A DNA stretch of 64,000 nucleotides from positions 426,919 through 490,918 of the forward strand of contig NZ_CP084028.1 in the NCBI RefSeq assembly GCF_020181595.1. Reading direction: 5' to 3'. The stretch is from [Mycobacterium] vasticus. Its GTDB lineage: Bacteria; Actinomycetota; Actinomycetes; Mycobacteriales; Mycobacteriaceae. Shown here piece by piece: positions 1-9,031 of this stretch. A model generated the notes under the pieces. That model saw nothing but the letters and a program-made list of their open reading frames with translations, was not told the DNA's origin and ran no database searches. The translations under genes and the position numbers were made by a program. Position 1 is the first letter of the stretch. Each line of letters starts with the position of its first letter.

Positions 1-73
1 GGGTATTGATCGCCTCCTGCGCAGCCAGACACTCCCAAATGGTGTCCCGATCCGCCAGCGCATCCCTACCCAT
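1..73 (-). CDS. N-terminal fragment of an unidentified protein, possibly 13E12/DUF222 family
   Basis: An open frame runs from an ATG at 73 off the left edge and gives about 24 residues beginning MGRDALADRD. Too little protein is visible to assign a family. The only hint is the near-consensus LexA box directly upstream, because several 13E12 (DUF222/HNH) repeat-family genes of M. tuberculosis are known SOS genes. That assignment is inference. The frame could also be spurious. Confidence 0.35.
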   Translation of the reverse strand, partial: MGRDALADRDTIWECLAAQEAINT

Positions 74-76
74 AAA

Positions 77-92
77 TCGAACACTAGTGCGA
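77..92. promoter_or_regulatory. Candidate mycobacterial SOS (LexA) box
   Basis: The 16-mer tcgaacactagtgcga matches the mycobacterial SOS consensus TCGAAC-N4-GTTCGA with one mismatch (GTGCGA in the second half-site). It lies 4 bases upstream of the partial minus-strand gene. A one-mismatch hit beside a start codon is suggestive; LexA binding is inferred. Confidence 0.5.
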
Positions 93-230
93 ATATCCGA
101 CAAGTAATCCCCGGATTCGAGGCGCCGGAATTAAGGAAAGAATGAGAAAATCGGGTCTGTCCCAGACGCTGGATCTGCGCAGTGCCTCCGATAGTGTCGA
201 TCCACAGGCACGCCACCGAAAGGAGACATC

Positions 231-692
231 ATGGCGGTCACCGTCGTCGACGCAGGACCCCGGCAGGTCAGCCGGTCGGTAGAGGTTGCGGCGCCCGCGG
301 CCGAGCTGTTCGCGATGGCGGCCGACCCCCGGCGTCATCAGGAACTGGACGGGTCGGGAACCGTCCGTGACAACGTGAAGGCGCCGGCCGAAATCGCTGT
401 CGGGTCGAAGTTTTCGACGAACATGAAGATGTTCGGGTTGCCCTACCGCATCACCAGCACCGTGACCGCGTTCCAGCCGAACGAGCTGGTCGAGTGGCGT
501 CACCCGGAGGGCCATCGGTGGCGCTGGGAATTCGAGGAGATCTCCCCGAACCTGACCAGGGTCACCGAGACGTTCGACTACCGCAACGGCGGCGCGCTCA
601 AGTTGAAGTTCTACGAATTGTCCCGGTCCGTCAAGACCAATGCCGCCGGCATCGAGGCGTCGCTGACGCAGCTGTCCCGGCGCTACGTCTAG
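231..692 (+). CDS. SRPBCC family protein (polyketide cyclase/START-like fold)
   Basis: A 153-residue protein with the features of the SRPBCC/Bet v1-like ligand-binding fold: an N-terminal strand ([20 protein letters not shown]), a central amphipathic sheet with [13 protein letters not shown], and a long C-terminal helix. Length fits a single domain. The ATG is preceded by the Shine-Dalgarno AAAGGAG at about 219-225. These proteins bind hydrophobic ligands or act as cyclases/aromatases; the ligand cannot be predicted. The stop overlaps the end of the convergent amidase gene by 4 bases. Confidence 0.8.
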   Translation: MAVTVVDAGPRQVSRSVEVAAPAAELFAMAADPRRHQELDGSGTVRDNVKAPAEIAVGSKFSTNMKMFGLPYRITSTVTAFQPNELVEWRHPEGHRWRWEFEEISPNLTRVTETFDYRNGGALKLKFYELSRSVKTNAAGIEASLTQLSRRYV

Positions 693-2134
693 CCCACCTG
701 CGACAGCAACAGCTCCGTCGGCGGCTGGCGCGCAATCCACGGCTGCACCGACTCGATCTGGGCGGCCAGCGAGATCAGGGTGGCCTCGTCATTGGCGCGC
801 GACACCAGATGCACCGCCTCGGGCACACCGTCGGCACTGATCCCGGTCGGGACCGACATGGCGGGCTGGCCGCTGTAGCACTGCGAGAACGTGAACGGGA
901 TGAACTTCAGCATCCGGAGCATGGCGCGGGTCGGTCCGTACCCCTCGAAATAGCCCAGCTGCACCGGCGGCATCGCCATCACCGGGGTCATCAGAATGTC
1001 GAAGTCGGCGATCGGACGTTGCATGCGCGCGCTGATCCGGGGCTGTGCGGCGACGGCGCGACGGGCTACCCAATCCGGGACCAGCCGACTGGTGCGGGCC
1101 TCGGCCTGCATGCGGCGTTCCAGCAGTTCGGTCCGAGGCAGCCGTTCGATCTCGTGGGCGAAGCCGTTCATGAACAGCGACAGCACCGCGGCGATACCCA
1201 GCACCGGGTAGACCGGGTCGCGTTCGACCACCTCGTGGCCCAGCGAACGCAGCAATTCGGCGGTCTCCAACACCGGCCGGCGCACCTCGTCGCTCACGTG
1301 CACCGGGACCACCGGCTTGAACGACATCGCGATTCGCAGCGGCCGCGTCGGCGCCAACAGCGCATCCATCAACGGCGGTGCCGGTGGGGGAGAAGGGATC
1401 TCGTCGTCGGGCTCGGGCCCGGTCATCACGTCGTGCAGCAGTGCGGCGTCGTAGACGCTGCGGGCCAGCGGACCGATGTGGTTGAGGCCGTGGAAGCGGT
1501 AGGCCCGCTCGGGTGACTCCTTGGTGCTGATCCGTCCGCGCTGCCCCTTGAGTCCGACGATCCCGCAGCAGGCTGCCGGGATCCGGATCGAGCCGCCGCT
1601 GTCGCTGCCCGTCGCGCCGGGCACCATCCCGGCCGCGACCGCCGCTGCCGAACCGCCGCTGGAGCCGCCGGGTGTGCGGTACAGGTCCCACGGGTTGCGC
1701 GTCACGCCCCAGGTCGCCGATTCGCAGACCGGGTAGGCGCCGAACTCCGAGAGGTGGGTCTTGCCGATGATCACCGCACCGGCGGCGCGCAGTCGGCGCA
1801 CCGCGGCACTGTCGGCACTGGCCGGGCCCACGTCAATCCCGGTGCCGCACATCGACGAAACGCCCGCGACGTCGGTGTCGTCCTTGACCGCGATCGGTAC
1901 ACCGGCCAGCGGAAGGTGCTCTCCGGCGGCCAGTCGCTGCTCGACCTGCGCGGCGTCGGCCATCGCCCGGTCGCCCAACACCGTGCGAAACACGTTCAGA
2001 ATCGGGTCAAGTCGGGCGATCCGGTCCAGATACAGCGTCACCAGCTCCTGCGGTGTGACGTCCTTCTGCTGCACCAATTGCGCAAGGCGCGCCACACCGG
2101 CGAACGCCAAATCGTCATCGTGCGCGGCAGGCAT
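689..2134 (-). CDS. Amidase (amidase signature family)
   Basis: A 481-residue amidase signature enzyme hydrolysing an unknown amide. The Ser-cisSer-Lys triad is visible: the lysine in VAVKDD-type context ([11 protein letters not shown]), the [14 protein letters not shown] motif, and the serine in the following [12 protein letters not shown] segment. The chosen ATG encodes MPAAHDDD and has AAAGGA about 10 bases upstream; a longer frame to 2209 adds 25 residues that do not look like amidase sequence. It is the last gene of a minus-strand run after the FAD oxidase, 84 bases downstream of it. It resembles the AmiB2/AmiC/AmiD group of mycobacteria. Confidence 0.85.
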   Translation of the reverse strand: MPAAHDDDLAFAGVARLAQLVQQKDVTPQELVTLYLDRIARLDPILNVFRTVLGDRAMADAAQVEQRLAAGEHLPLAGVPIAVKDDTDVAGVSSMCGTGIDVGPASADSAAVRRLRAAGAVIIGKTHLSEFGAYPVCESATWGVTRNPWDLYRTPGGSSGGSAAAVAAGMVPGATGSDSGGSIRIPAACCGIVGLKGQRGRISTKESPERAYRFHGLNHIGPLARSVYDAALLHDVMTGPEPDDEIPSPPPAPPLMDALLAPTRPLRIAMSFKPVVPVHVSDEVRRPVLETAELLRSLGHEVVERDPVYPVLGIAAVLSLFMNGFAHEIERLPRTELLERRMQAEARTSRLVPDWVARRAVAAQPRISARMQRPIADFDILMTPVMAMPPVQLGYFEGYGPTRAMLRMLKFIPFTFSQCYSGQPAMSVPTGISADGVPEAVHLVSRANDEATLISLAAQIESVQPWIARQPPTELLLSQVG

Positions 2135-2218
2135 CCTTGCGTCCTTTCCCCCTTGGGCCACAATACCTATCCTGCGCTGCGCCAAGATGTGTGCGCGGTG
2201 GCGACACACCCAGATTCG

Positions 2219-3583
2219 TCAGCTGGTCGCGGGCTCGATGTTGTGGTTGCGGGTGAAGCGGTTGGTCGGGTCCAGACGAGCTTTGAGTTCGGCCAGGCGG
2301 CGGTAGCCGTCCTCGCCGAAGGTGGCCCGGATGCGGTCCTGGCCTTCGTCGCCGACGAAGTTCAGGTAGGCACCGGCGGGTCCGAGCGGCCGCAGGATCT
2401 CGAACGCCTGACCAGCCCACGCGGTACAGCGGGCGGTCTCGGCGGGATCGGTCCAGGTCGTCATCAGATGGATGATGTACGGGTGCTGCCGGGTGACGAC
2501 GGCCGTCGACTCGGGCGGCACCCGGCTGGCGTAACCACCCAGCCGGATCAGGTGCAGCCGGGTCTGTGCCGAGGGCCGCGACCGGCCCAGCAGCGCGATA
2601 CGACGGATCGCCTCATCGGTGAGCTCGGTGACGAACAGCGACTTCCAGTAGTTCAGCCAGCCGTACGGCGCCGTGTAGTCCAGGGCCTGCTGCCACGTCG
2701 AATAGTCCAGCTTGTGCTGCACCGCCACCACCGGCTTGTCCGCCACACCGCGCACATTCAAAAGGGCGCTGACCTCGTCGCTGCCGACCTGGTCGGTCCG
2801 CGTCGAACAGGCCAGCACGTTGACCAGCGACTGTCCCGTGGTGAAGTCGGAGGAGAAGTCGAGGATGGACGCCAGGTGATCGGGCGCGTTGTCCATCTGG
2901 GCCCGGAAGTGCTTCAGCGCCGCCTCGGCGTCGGTGTCGGGGTAGGACTGCACCCCGGCCACCACACCGTCGATCGGATGCAGTCGCAACGTGAACTGCG
3001 CCACGACACCGAAGTTGCCGCCACCACCGCGCAGGCCCCACAGTACGTCGGCGTTCTCGGTCTCGCTGACCGTCATGACCTCGCCGGAAGCCGTCACCAG
3101 CGTGGCGCCGATCAGGTTGTCGCAGGTCATGCCGTGGGCGCGGGACAGCCATCCGATGCCGCCACCGAGGCCGAACCCGCCGACACCGGTCGTCGAGACC
3201 ACCCCGCCGGGGGTGGCCAGACCGTGGACGCTGGTGACCCTGTCCACGTCACCCCAGTTGGCACCGGCGTCGACGTAGGCTACCCGCGCCTCGGTGTCGA
3301 CCCGCACCTCGCGCATCAGCGACAGGTCGATCACGATCCCGCCATCCGTGGTCGAGTGGCCGGCGACGCTGTGACCGCCGCTGCGCACCGCGATCTCGGC
3401 GCCGGAGTCCACCGCGTAGCGCACGGCGGCGACGATGTCGTCGGCGGAGCGGCACTGCAGCACCACCTGTGGCCGCTTGTCGATCATGCCGTTGAAGACC
3501 TGACGCACTTTGTCGTACAGGCGATCACCCGGGTAGATGGCATCGCCGGTGAAGCCGGGCACGGTGGGGGCGTTCGCTGTCAT
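2219..3583 (-). CDS. FAD-binding oxidoreductase (berberine-bridge-enzyme/PCMH type)
   Basis: About 454 residues. The N-terminal half is a PCMH-type FAD domain: RSGGHSVAGHST contains the histidine that bicovalent or monocovalent BBE-like enzymes use to attach FAD, and GGGIGWLSRAHG and GGGGNFGVV are the further flavin contacts. The C-terminus ends in a BBE motif-like YRRLAELKARLDPTNRF. The ATG at 3583 follows GAAGGA by 6 bases; a GTG at 3622 that overlaps the permease stop (GTGA) would add 13 residues. Such enzymes oxidise alcohols, sugars or secondary metabolites; the substrate is unknown. Probably cotranscribed with the ABC genes upstream. Confidence 0.85.
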   Translation of the reverse strand: MTANAPTVPGFTGDAIYPGDRLYDKVRQVFNGMIDKRPQVVLQCRSADDIVAAVRYAVDSGAEIAVRSGGHSVAGHSTTDGGIVIDLSLMREVRVDTEARVAYVDAGANWGDVDRVTSVHGLATPGGVVSTTGVGGFGLGGGIGWLSRAHGMTCDNLIGATLVTASGEVMTVSETENADVLWGLRGGGGNFGVVAQFTLRLHPIDGVVAGVQSYPDTDAEAALKHFRAQMDNAPDHLASILDFSSDFTTGQSLVNVLACSTRTDQVGSDEVSALLNVRGVADKPVVAVQHKLDYSTWQQALDYTAPYGWLNYWKSLFVTELTDEAIRRIALLGRSRPSAQTRLHLIRLGGYASRVPPESTAVVTRQHPYIIHLMTTWTDPAETARCTAWAGQAFEILRPLGPAGAYLNFVGDEGQDRIRATFGEDGYRRLAELKARLDPTNRFTRNHNIEPATS

Positions 3584-3618
3584 TGCATCCTTCGTGTCGG
3601 CCGTGGGGACGGCGTTGC

Positions 3619-6150
3619 TCACTCGTCGCGAAGCTCGGTGGCCGGGGTGGACCGGGTGCTCTTCCAGGCCGGGATGATGGCCGCGAAGACCGCGGCGACG
3701 GTGGCCAGCGCCGCGTACATCAGTGCGTCGGTCCAGGGGAACACCAGCGGTGTGACCAGTCCGACGTTGACGACGGCCGCGCGGCGCACCGCTTCGGAGA
3801 TCGCGATCGAGAGCACCCCGCCGAACAGCCCGCCGGCGGCGCCGGCGATGACGGCCTCGATGGTGGTGATGCTGAACACCCGCAACCGGGTGGCGCCCAG
3901 CGCCTGGATCAGCGCGACCTCGCGCTTGCGTCTCATGCCGACCAGCAGCAGCGTCGAGAGCACCGAGACGAAGGCGATGGCCAGCAGACCGAACTTCAGG
4001 GTGTTCAGCGGGGTCAGGTACCGGCCGATCGAGGTGGCGATGTCCGAGGCGTAGCCGGCGGTGTCGACCGCTTTCACGGGTTGGTCGAACTGCGCCCCGC
4101 TGATGCTGTCGATGACCTCGTCGGAGCTGAATCCGTCCGCCGGGGTCGCGAAGATCAGCCCGGCGGGCTGCGGGCCGTAGATCTGCTCGGCGATCGAGTA
4201 CGGCATATAGATGCGCCGGCCGCCGTATTCGGGGGTGGCAACAATGGTGCCGATACCCATCGCCTGGGCGTCGAGTCCACTTCCGAATACGAGTGTGTCA
4301 CCGATGTGGAGACCCTTCTCGCGCGCAAGCACGCTGCCGATGACGACTTCATTGGCTTTCTGACTCGCCTCGGGGGATTGACCGGCGAGTAATCCGAATG
4401 GAAATGTCGGCCGGTCCTGAGCCTGAATATGCGCCAGCGACCCGTCCTTGAGACTGATCTCGATTTCGGCCATCCGCTCGGTTTTCGCCACCCCGGCCAG
4501 CGCGTTGAGTTTGTTGACCGTCTGCGGGGCGAATCGGGCGTCAATGGGCCCGTAGTCGGCGAACTGCGTGGTGGTGATGGCGATACGGCCGTCGGCCTGC
4601 GACTCGGCGACCTTGGTGGCACCCATGTGGATCGCGACCAGGAACCCGGACAGCAGGATGGCCACCACCACGGGTACCGCGATCGCGCCGGAGATGGCCG
4701 CGGTGCGCGACCGGTCGGAGCGCAGCGCGTTGAGCGCAATCGTGACCGAGGCCCCGTGCGACTTGTCCGACTTGGGCCGCAGGCTGGTGATAGCCTGCGC
4801 ACTCAGATAGGCGGTGGCCAGCAGCAGGCCGATCAGGGCGACGACGGCGCCGAGGTCGGCGATGATGGCCTGCCAGGCCGCCAGAGCCCCGGACAGCGTG
4901 GCCAGCCGGGCGGCGATCACTCCGCCGAGCCCGATGGCCAGCAGCAGCAGTGCTTTGAACCAGATCTTGCGCTGGCTGGTCTGCTCCTGAGCCGCCCGCC
5001 CGGACAGTTCGGCCGCGATCGGGGTGTTCGACGCCGACAGCGCCGGGCCCAGTGCGGCCCCGATCGCCAGCACGATGCCGGCGATGATGCCGGCCACCAG
5101 GATCGCCGGTTTGAGGACGACCGGGACGGTGACGCCGACGAAACGCTCGGTGAGTTCGCTGGCACTGGCCACGATGGGTTCGGAGATCACGACGCCGGTC
5201 GCCACGCCCATCGCCGAGCCGACCGCGCCCAACAGGCCCGCCTCGCTGAGGAATCCGGTCATGATCGACGCCGGTGACGCGCCCAGCGCGGAGGCGATGG
5301 CGATCTCGCGGCGGCGTTCCTCTACCGACAGCCGGGTGATCTGCGTGATCAGGATGACGCCGACGCCCACCGAGATCAGGGCGAAGATGCCCAGCAGCGG
5401 CAGCAGGACGTCGTTGACGTTGTAACCGCGGGCCGGCTCGCTGCGGGGCTGCACGCTGTAGGTGGGCCCCAGGGTGGTCTTCAGGTTCCGCTGGACCGCG
5501 TCGGCGTCGGCATCCTTGGTCAGCGTCACGTAGATCATGTCGACCCGGTCGCCGCGGGCGAACTGGGTCTTGGCCATGCTCAGCGGCAGCACTGCGACCA
5601 GGCCGTTGTTGACGTTGTCGAGGTCGGATACCCGCTGGAACTTCTCCAGCGAGAGCTGCCCGACGTCGGTGACCAGGCTTGCCGAGGAGTCCAGCTTGTC
5701 GCCGAGCACCTGCGAGATCGCCGGAGGCGGCTCGTGCTGGCCGGACTGGCAGACCTTCGGGTCGACGATCCACTGCGCCGAGCAGTCGGCGCCCAGGGCG
5801 AGCCCGAAGGTCTCCTTGCCGTCGTTGCGGATCATCGTCACACCGCGGATGACGGGCACCACGGCGGCGACGCCGGGAACCGTACGGGCGTTCTCGATGA
5901 CGGACGGGCTGATGCCGCCACGTGTCGCGGCGCCCACCACGCGCACCGGTGCGGGCCCGGCGATCTGGTAGCCGACGTCGTCGACGGCCTTGGAGACGCT
6001 GGTGACCTCGATCATGACGGCCACCACCACGGCGACGCCGCCGCCGAGTGAGAATGCCGCCAGTGCGGCCCGGAATGCGTGTTTACGAACGGCCCGAAAA
6101 TTGATAATCCGGAGCAGGCCGAAAGTCGCGGCTAATGTTCCGCGAGCCAT
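3619..6150 (-). CDS. ABC transporter permease, FtsX/MacB-like, two FtsX domains
   Basis: An 843-residue membrane protein. An N-terminal transmembrane segment (residues about 24-47) precedes a roughly 200-residue extracytoplasmic MacB-PCD-like domain, then a three-helix FtsX domain containing EERRREIAIASALGASPASI, several central helices, a second extracytoplasmic domain and a final FtsX domain with MRRKREVALIQALGATR. The duplicated layout is typical of permeases serving as one chain with a LolD-type ATPase. It overlaps the upstream ATPase gene by 19 bases, so the two are surely a unit. Likely substrates are lipids, lipoproteins or peptides (family inference). Confidence 0.88.
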   Translation of the reverse strand: MARGTLAATFGLLRIINFRAVRKHAFRAALAAFSLGGGVAVVVAVMIEVTSVSKAVDDVGYQIAGPAPVRVVGAATRGGISPSVIENARTVPGVAAVVPVIRGVTMIRNDGKETFGLALGADCSAQWIVDPKVCQSGQHEPPPAISQVLGDKLDSSASLVTDVGQLSLEKFQRVSDLDNVNNGLVAVLPLSMAKTQFARGDRVDMIYVTLTKDADADAVQRNLKTTLGPTYSVQPRSEPARGYNVNDVLLPLLGIFALISVGVGVILITQITRLSVEERRREIAIASALGASPASIMTGFLSEAGLLGAVGSAMGVATGVVISEPIVASASELTERFVGVTVPVVLKPAILVAGIIAGIVLAIGAALGPALSASNTPIAAELSGRAAQEQTSQRKIWFKALLLLAIGLGGVIAARLATLSGALAAWQAIIADLGAVVALIGLLLATAYLSAQAITSLRPKSDKSHGASVTIALNALRSDRSRTAAISGAIAVPVVVAILLSGFLVAIHMGATKVAESQADGRIAITTTQFADYGPIDARFAPQTVNKLNALAGVAKTERMAEIEISLKDGSLAHIQAQDRPTFPFGLLAGQSPEASQKANEVVIGSVLAREKGLHIGDTLVFGSGLDAQAMGIGTIVATPEYGGRRIYMPYSIAEQIYGPQPAGLIFATPADGFSSDEVIDSISGAQFDQPVKAVDTAGYASDIATSIGRYLTPLNTLKFGLLAIAFVSVLSTLLLVGMRRKREVALIQALGATRLRVFSITTIEAVIAGAAGGLFGGVLSIAISEAVRRAAVVNVGLVTPLVFPWTDALMYAALATVAAVFAAIIPAWKSTRSTPATELRDE

Positions 6151-6929
6151 GACACATTGTTGGGCGTGTGTGCCATTCCGCTGTCGGTTTCAATTTCGCC
6201 GTCGAGTAGCGAAACCAAACGCGGGGCGTCGTCGGCGATTTTCCGGTCGTGGGTTACCAGAACAATTGTCTGGCCGGCTGCATTGAGGTTATACAGCGCG
6301 TCCATGACGCGCTGTCCGTTATTGGTGTCGAGATTACCGGTCGGCTCGTCGGCGAGAATGACATCGGGCTTCATGAACAATGCCCGGGCCACGGCCACGC
6401 GCTGCTGCTCGCCGCCGGACAGCTCCGACGGGGTGCGCTTGGACTTCGCGGCCAGGCCGACCTGGTCGAGCAGGCTCATGGCATGGGCGTGCTGTTCGCG
6501 GCCGGATCGGCCGGCCAGCAGGCCCGGCAGCATGACGTTCTCCGCGACCGTCAGGCCGGCCAGCAGGTTGAAGGCCTGGAAGACGTAGCCGAGGGTCTGG
6601 CATCGCACGGTGGCCAGCTGCTTGCGGGACAGCTGCGAGACGCTCTGACCGTTGATCATGACGTCGCCGGAGGTCGGAAGGTCCAGCAGGCCGAGGATGC
6701 TCAGCAGCGTCGACTTGCCCGACCCCGACGGACCGACCAGCGCGACGAATTCGCCGCGGGTGATCTGAAGATCGATGTTGCGCAATACCGGCGTCGCCGA
6801 ATCGCCTTCACCGAACTGCTTGTTCAGGCCGCGCGCCTCCAGAACCACCGGGGGCCGAAGAAGAACCGGCGCGGCGTGTCCGTTATGGTCCAGATCTATA
6901 TCGATGGTGTGCATCTCGGTCCTGATCAT
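6132..6929 (-). CDS. ABC transporter ATP-binding protein, LolD/MacB type
   Basis: A 265-residue ATPase with Walker A GPSGSGKS, Q-loop FQAFNLL, signature LSGGEQQRVAVARAL, Walker B VILADEPTGNLDT and the H-loop VTHDRK. The ATG at 6929 has GGAG 5 to 8 bases upstream. Its 3' end overlaps the permease gene, which is its obvious partner. First gene of the minus-strand block ATPase, permease, FAD oxidase, amidase. The 247 bases upstream (6930-7176) carry no gene that I can support and presumably hold its promoter. Confidence 0.9.
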   Translation of the reverse strand: MIRTEMHTIDIDLDHNGHAAPVLLRPPVVLEARGLNKQFGEGDSATPVLRNIDLQITRGEFVALVGPSGSGKSTLLSILGLLDLPTSGDVMINGQSVSQLSRKQLATVRCQTLGYVFQAFNLLAGLTVAENVMLPGLLAGRSGREQHAHAMSLLDQVGLAAKSKRTPSELSGGEQQRVAVARALFMKPDVILADEPTGNLDTNNGQRVMDALYNLNAAGQTIVLVTHDRKIADDAPRLVSLLDGEIETDSGMAHTPNNVSWLAEH

Positions 6930-7176
6930 GAATCTCCATCGGGCGTGTGTAGGACAGGATCATGCCTGCGTAGGGCGAGTTCCTCAATATCCATAGCCCG
7001 ACCCCGACGGTCCTGCGCTACGCGATGGTCAAACCCGATCATACCGATCTGGGCGCTCGGCCAAAAATCATTTCTGCGTGACTCCGCACACGCTCGGGTG
7101 GGAAAACCGGCCGTTCAGCCCGCTTTCCTGCTGGTGACGAACCGATAGCCACAGAAGCGGACACCTCCGGCGTCGA

Positions 7177-7977
7177 TCAGCCCGGTAGGTCTCGTGCGGC
7201 CCGGGTTGCAGGATGCTCGGCCACCAGCCCCAGCTCGTTTCGGCGCGCACAGATCGCGGCCAGCTCGCCGTAGGCCTTCTCGCCCAACAGTTCGGTGAGC
7301 TCCGGTGCCAGGCTCTGCCAGACCTGCCTGCTGCCGACGTGCGCAGCCGGGTCGCCCGAGCAGTACCAGTGCAGGTCTGCGCCGCCGGGGCCCCAGCCGC
7401 GCCGGTCGAACTCGGTGATCGTGGTCTTGAGGATCTCGGTGTCGTCGGGGCGGGTCACCCACTCCTGGCTGCGCCGGATCGGCAGCTGCCAGCACACCTC
7501 CGGCTTCATGGTCAGCGGCTCCACCCCCAGCCGCACCGCCTTGATGTGCAGGGCGCAGCCGGCGCCGCCGGCGAATCCGGGCCGGTTCAAGAAGATGCAG
7601 GCGCCCTTGACGGTTCGGGTGCGCAGCTGCTGCTCGCCGTCGTTCTCGTCGAGTTCCAGGTAGCCCTTGCGGCCCAGGCCCTTGTCGCGCAGCTGCCAGT
7701 CGGCGTCAGTGAGTTTCGACACCGCGTCGTCGAGGTTGGCGCGATCGTCGTCGTCGCACAGGAACGCACCGTGCGAACAGCATCCGTCGTCGGGGCGTCC
7801 GGACACGATGCCCTTGCAGGCCGCGGTGCCGAAGACGCACGTCCAGCGCGAAAGCAGCCAGGTCAGATCGGCCGCGATCAGGTGTTCGGGGTTGTCCGGG
7901 TCGTAGAACTCCACCCATTCGCGGGCGAAGTCCAGGCCGACCTCACCGGGGCGGGGGCTGGGTTGCGCTGGGGTCAC
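7177..7977 (-). CDS. Conserved cysteine-rich protein (Rv0495c-like)
   Basis: A 266-residue cytoplasmic-type protein, probable orthologue of the conserved M. tuberculosis protein Rv0495c by content and position next to ppx. Cysteines are unusually many for a mycobacterial protein: positions 47, 54, 66, 67, 74 and then about 126, 140, 161 and 205, several in metal-site-like spacings ([17 protein letters not shown]). A bound metal or Fe-S cluster is possible but not shown. GTG start. Function unknown. Divergently transcribed from ppx with 61 bases between. Confidence 0.8.
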   Translation of the reverse strand: MTPAQPSPRPGEVGLDFAREWVEFYDPDNPEHLIAADLTWLLSRWTCVFGTAACKGIVSGRPDDGCCSHGAFLCDDDDRANLDDAVSKLTDADWQLRDKGLGRKGYLELDENDGEQQLRTRTVKGACIFLNRPGFAGGAGCALHIKAVRLGVEPLTMKPEVCWQLPIRRSQEWVTRPDDTEILKTTITEFDRRGWGPGGADLHWYCSGDPAAHVGSRQVWQSLAPELTELLGEKAYGELAAICARRNELGLVAEHPATRAARDLPG

Positions 7978-8026
7978 AGAACTCCACGCTAGACCAGAAA
8001 TTCGCGACGACGGCGCGTCGCCCCAC

Positions 8027-8032
8027 TAAGTT
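8027..8032 (+). promoter_or_regulatory. -10 element of a probable leaderless promoter for ppx
   Basis: TAAGTT fits the mycobacterial -10 TANNNT and is followed by exactly 6 bases and the GTG start at 8039. No Shine-Dalgarno sequence precedes the GTG. Mycobacteria use many leaderless mRNAs with this spacing; the start site itself is inferred. Confidence 0.5.
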
Positions 8033-8038
8033 GGGTGC

Positions 8039-9031
8039 GTGCGATTAGGCGTGCTCGACGTCGGCAGCAATACCGTCCACCTGTTGGTGGTCGATGCCCA
8101 CCGGGGCGGTCACCCGACCCCGATGAGTTCGACCAAGGCCACCTTGCGGCTGGCGGAGGCAACCGACAGCTCAGGCAAGATCACCCGGCGCGGTGCCGAC
8201 AAGCTGGTGTCCACGGTCGGCGAATTCGCCAAGATCGCCGCCAGCTCGGGCTGCGCCGAACTGATGGCGTTCGCCACCTCGGCGGTGCGTGATGCGTCCA
8301 ACTCCGAGGAGGTGCTGACCCGGGTGCGCTCGGAGACCGGGGTCGGCCTGCAGGTGTTGGCGGGGGAGGACGAATCCCGACTCACCTTCCTGGCGGTGCG
8401 GCGCTGGTTCGGTTGGAGCGCCGGGCGGATCATCAACCTCGATATCGGCGGCGGTTCGCTGGAGATGACCAACGGTGTCGACGAGGAGCCGGATGTGGCG
8501 CTGTCGCTGCCGCTGGGGGCCGGCCGGCTCACCCGGGAGTGGCTGGGCGAGGACCCGCCCGGCCGGCGCCGAGTGGGCATGCTGCGGGACTGGCTGGACA
8601 CCGAGCTGGCGGGCGCTGCCGCGGTCGTCCTCGACGCCGGCGTCCCGGATCTGGCGGTGGCCAGCTCCAAGACATTTCGTTCGCTGGCCCGGCTCACCGG
8701 AGCGGCGCCGTCGGCTGCCGGGCCGCGGGTACGGCGCACTTTGACCGCCACAGGCCTTAGGCAGCTCATATCATTCATCTCTAGGATGACCACGGCAGAT
8801 CGTGCCGAATTGGAAGGGGTCAGTGCCGACCGGGCACCGCAGATCGTGGCGGGCGCCCTGGTGGCGGAGGCGAGTATGCGAGCGCTGTCGATCGAAGCGG
8901 TTGAGATTTGCCCGTGGGCACTGCGGGAGGGCTTGATCATGCGCTGGCTCGACAGCGAAGACGACGCCACCCTGCTGGAGTCGTCGTCGATGGAGATGGC
9001 GGCCCGCGGGACGGAGGGACACCGGCGATGA
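8039..9031 (+). CDS. ppx1: Exopolyphosphatase / Ppx-GppA phosphatase
   Basis: A 330-residue Ppx/GppA family enzyme of the ASKHA fold that removes terminal phosphate from polyphosphate (or pppGpp). Phosphate-binding motifs are visible: LDVGSNTVHLLVV at the N-terminus and the second phosphate loop NLDIGGGSLEMT near residue 135, plus the catalytic-glutamate region AGEDESRLTFLAV. Length matches the short single-module M. tuberculosis Ppx1 (Rv0496). GTG start, probably leaderless. The stop overlaps the next start (ATGA), so translation is coupled. Confidence 0.9.
   Translation: MRLGVLDVGSNTVHLLVVDAHRGGHPTPMSSTKATLRLAEATDSSGKITRRGADKLVSTVGEFAKIAASSGCAELMAFATSAVRDASNSEEVLTRVRSETGVGLQVLAGEDESRLTFLAVRRWFGWSAGRIINLDIGGGSLEMTNGVDEEPDVALSLPLGAGRLTREWLGEDPPGRRRVGMLRDWLDTELAGAAAVVLDAGVPDLAVASSKTFRSLARLTGAAPSAAGPRVRRTLTATGLRQLISFISRMTTADRAELEGVSADRAPQIVAGALVAEASMRALSIEAVEICPWALREGLIMRWLDSEDDATLLESSSMEMAARGTEGHRR

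Noticed and set aside
6930-7176. Possible small genes or RNA in the 247-base gap before the ABC operon
   Set aside because: Short frames exist but none has a ribosome binding site, domain or stable hairpin that I can support.
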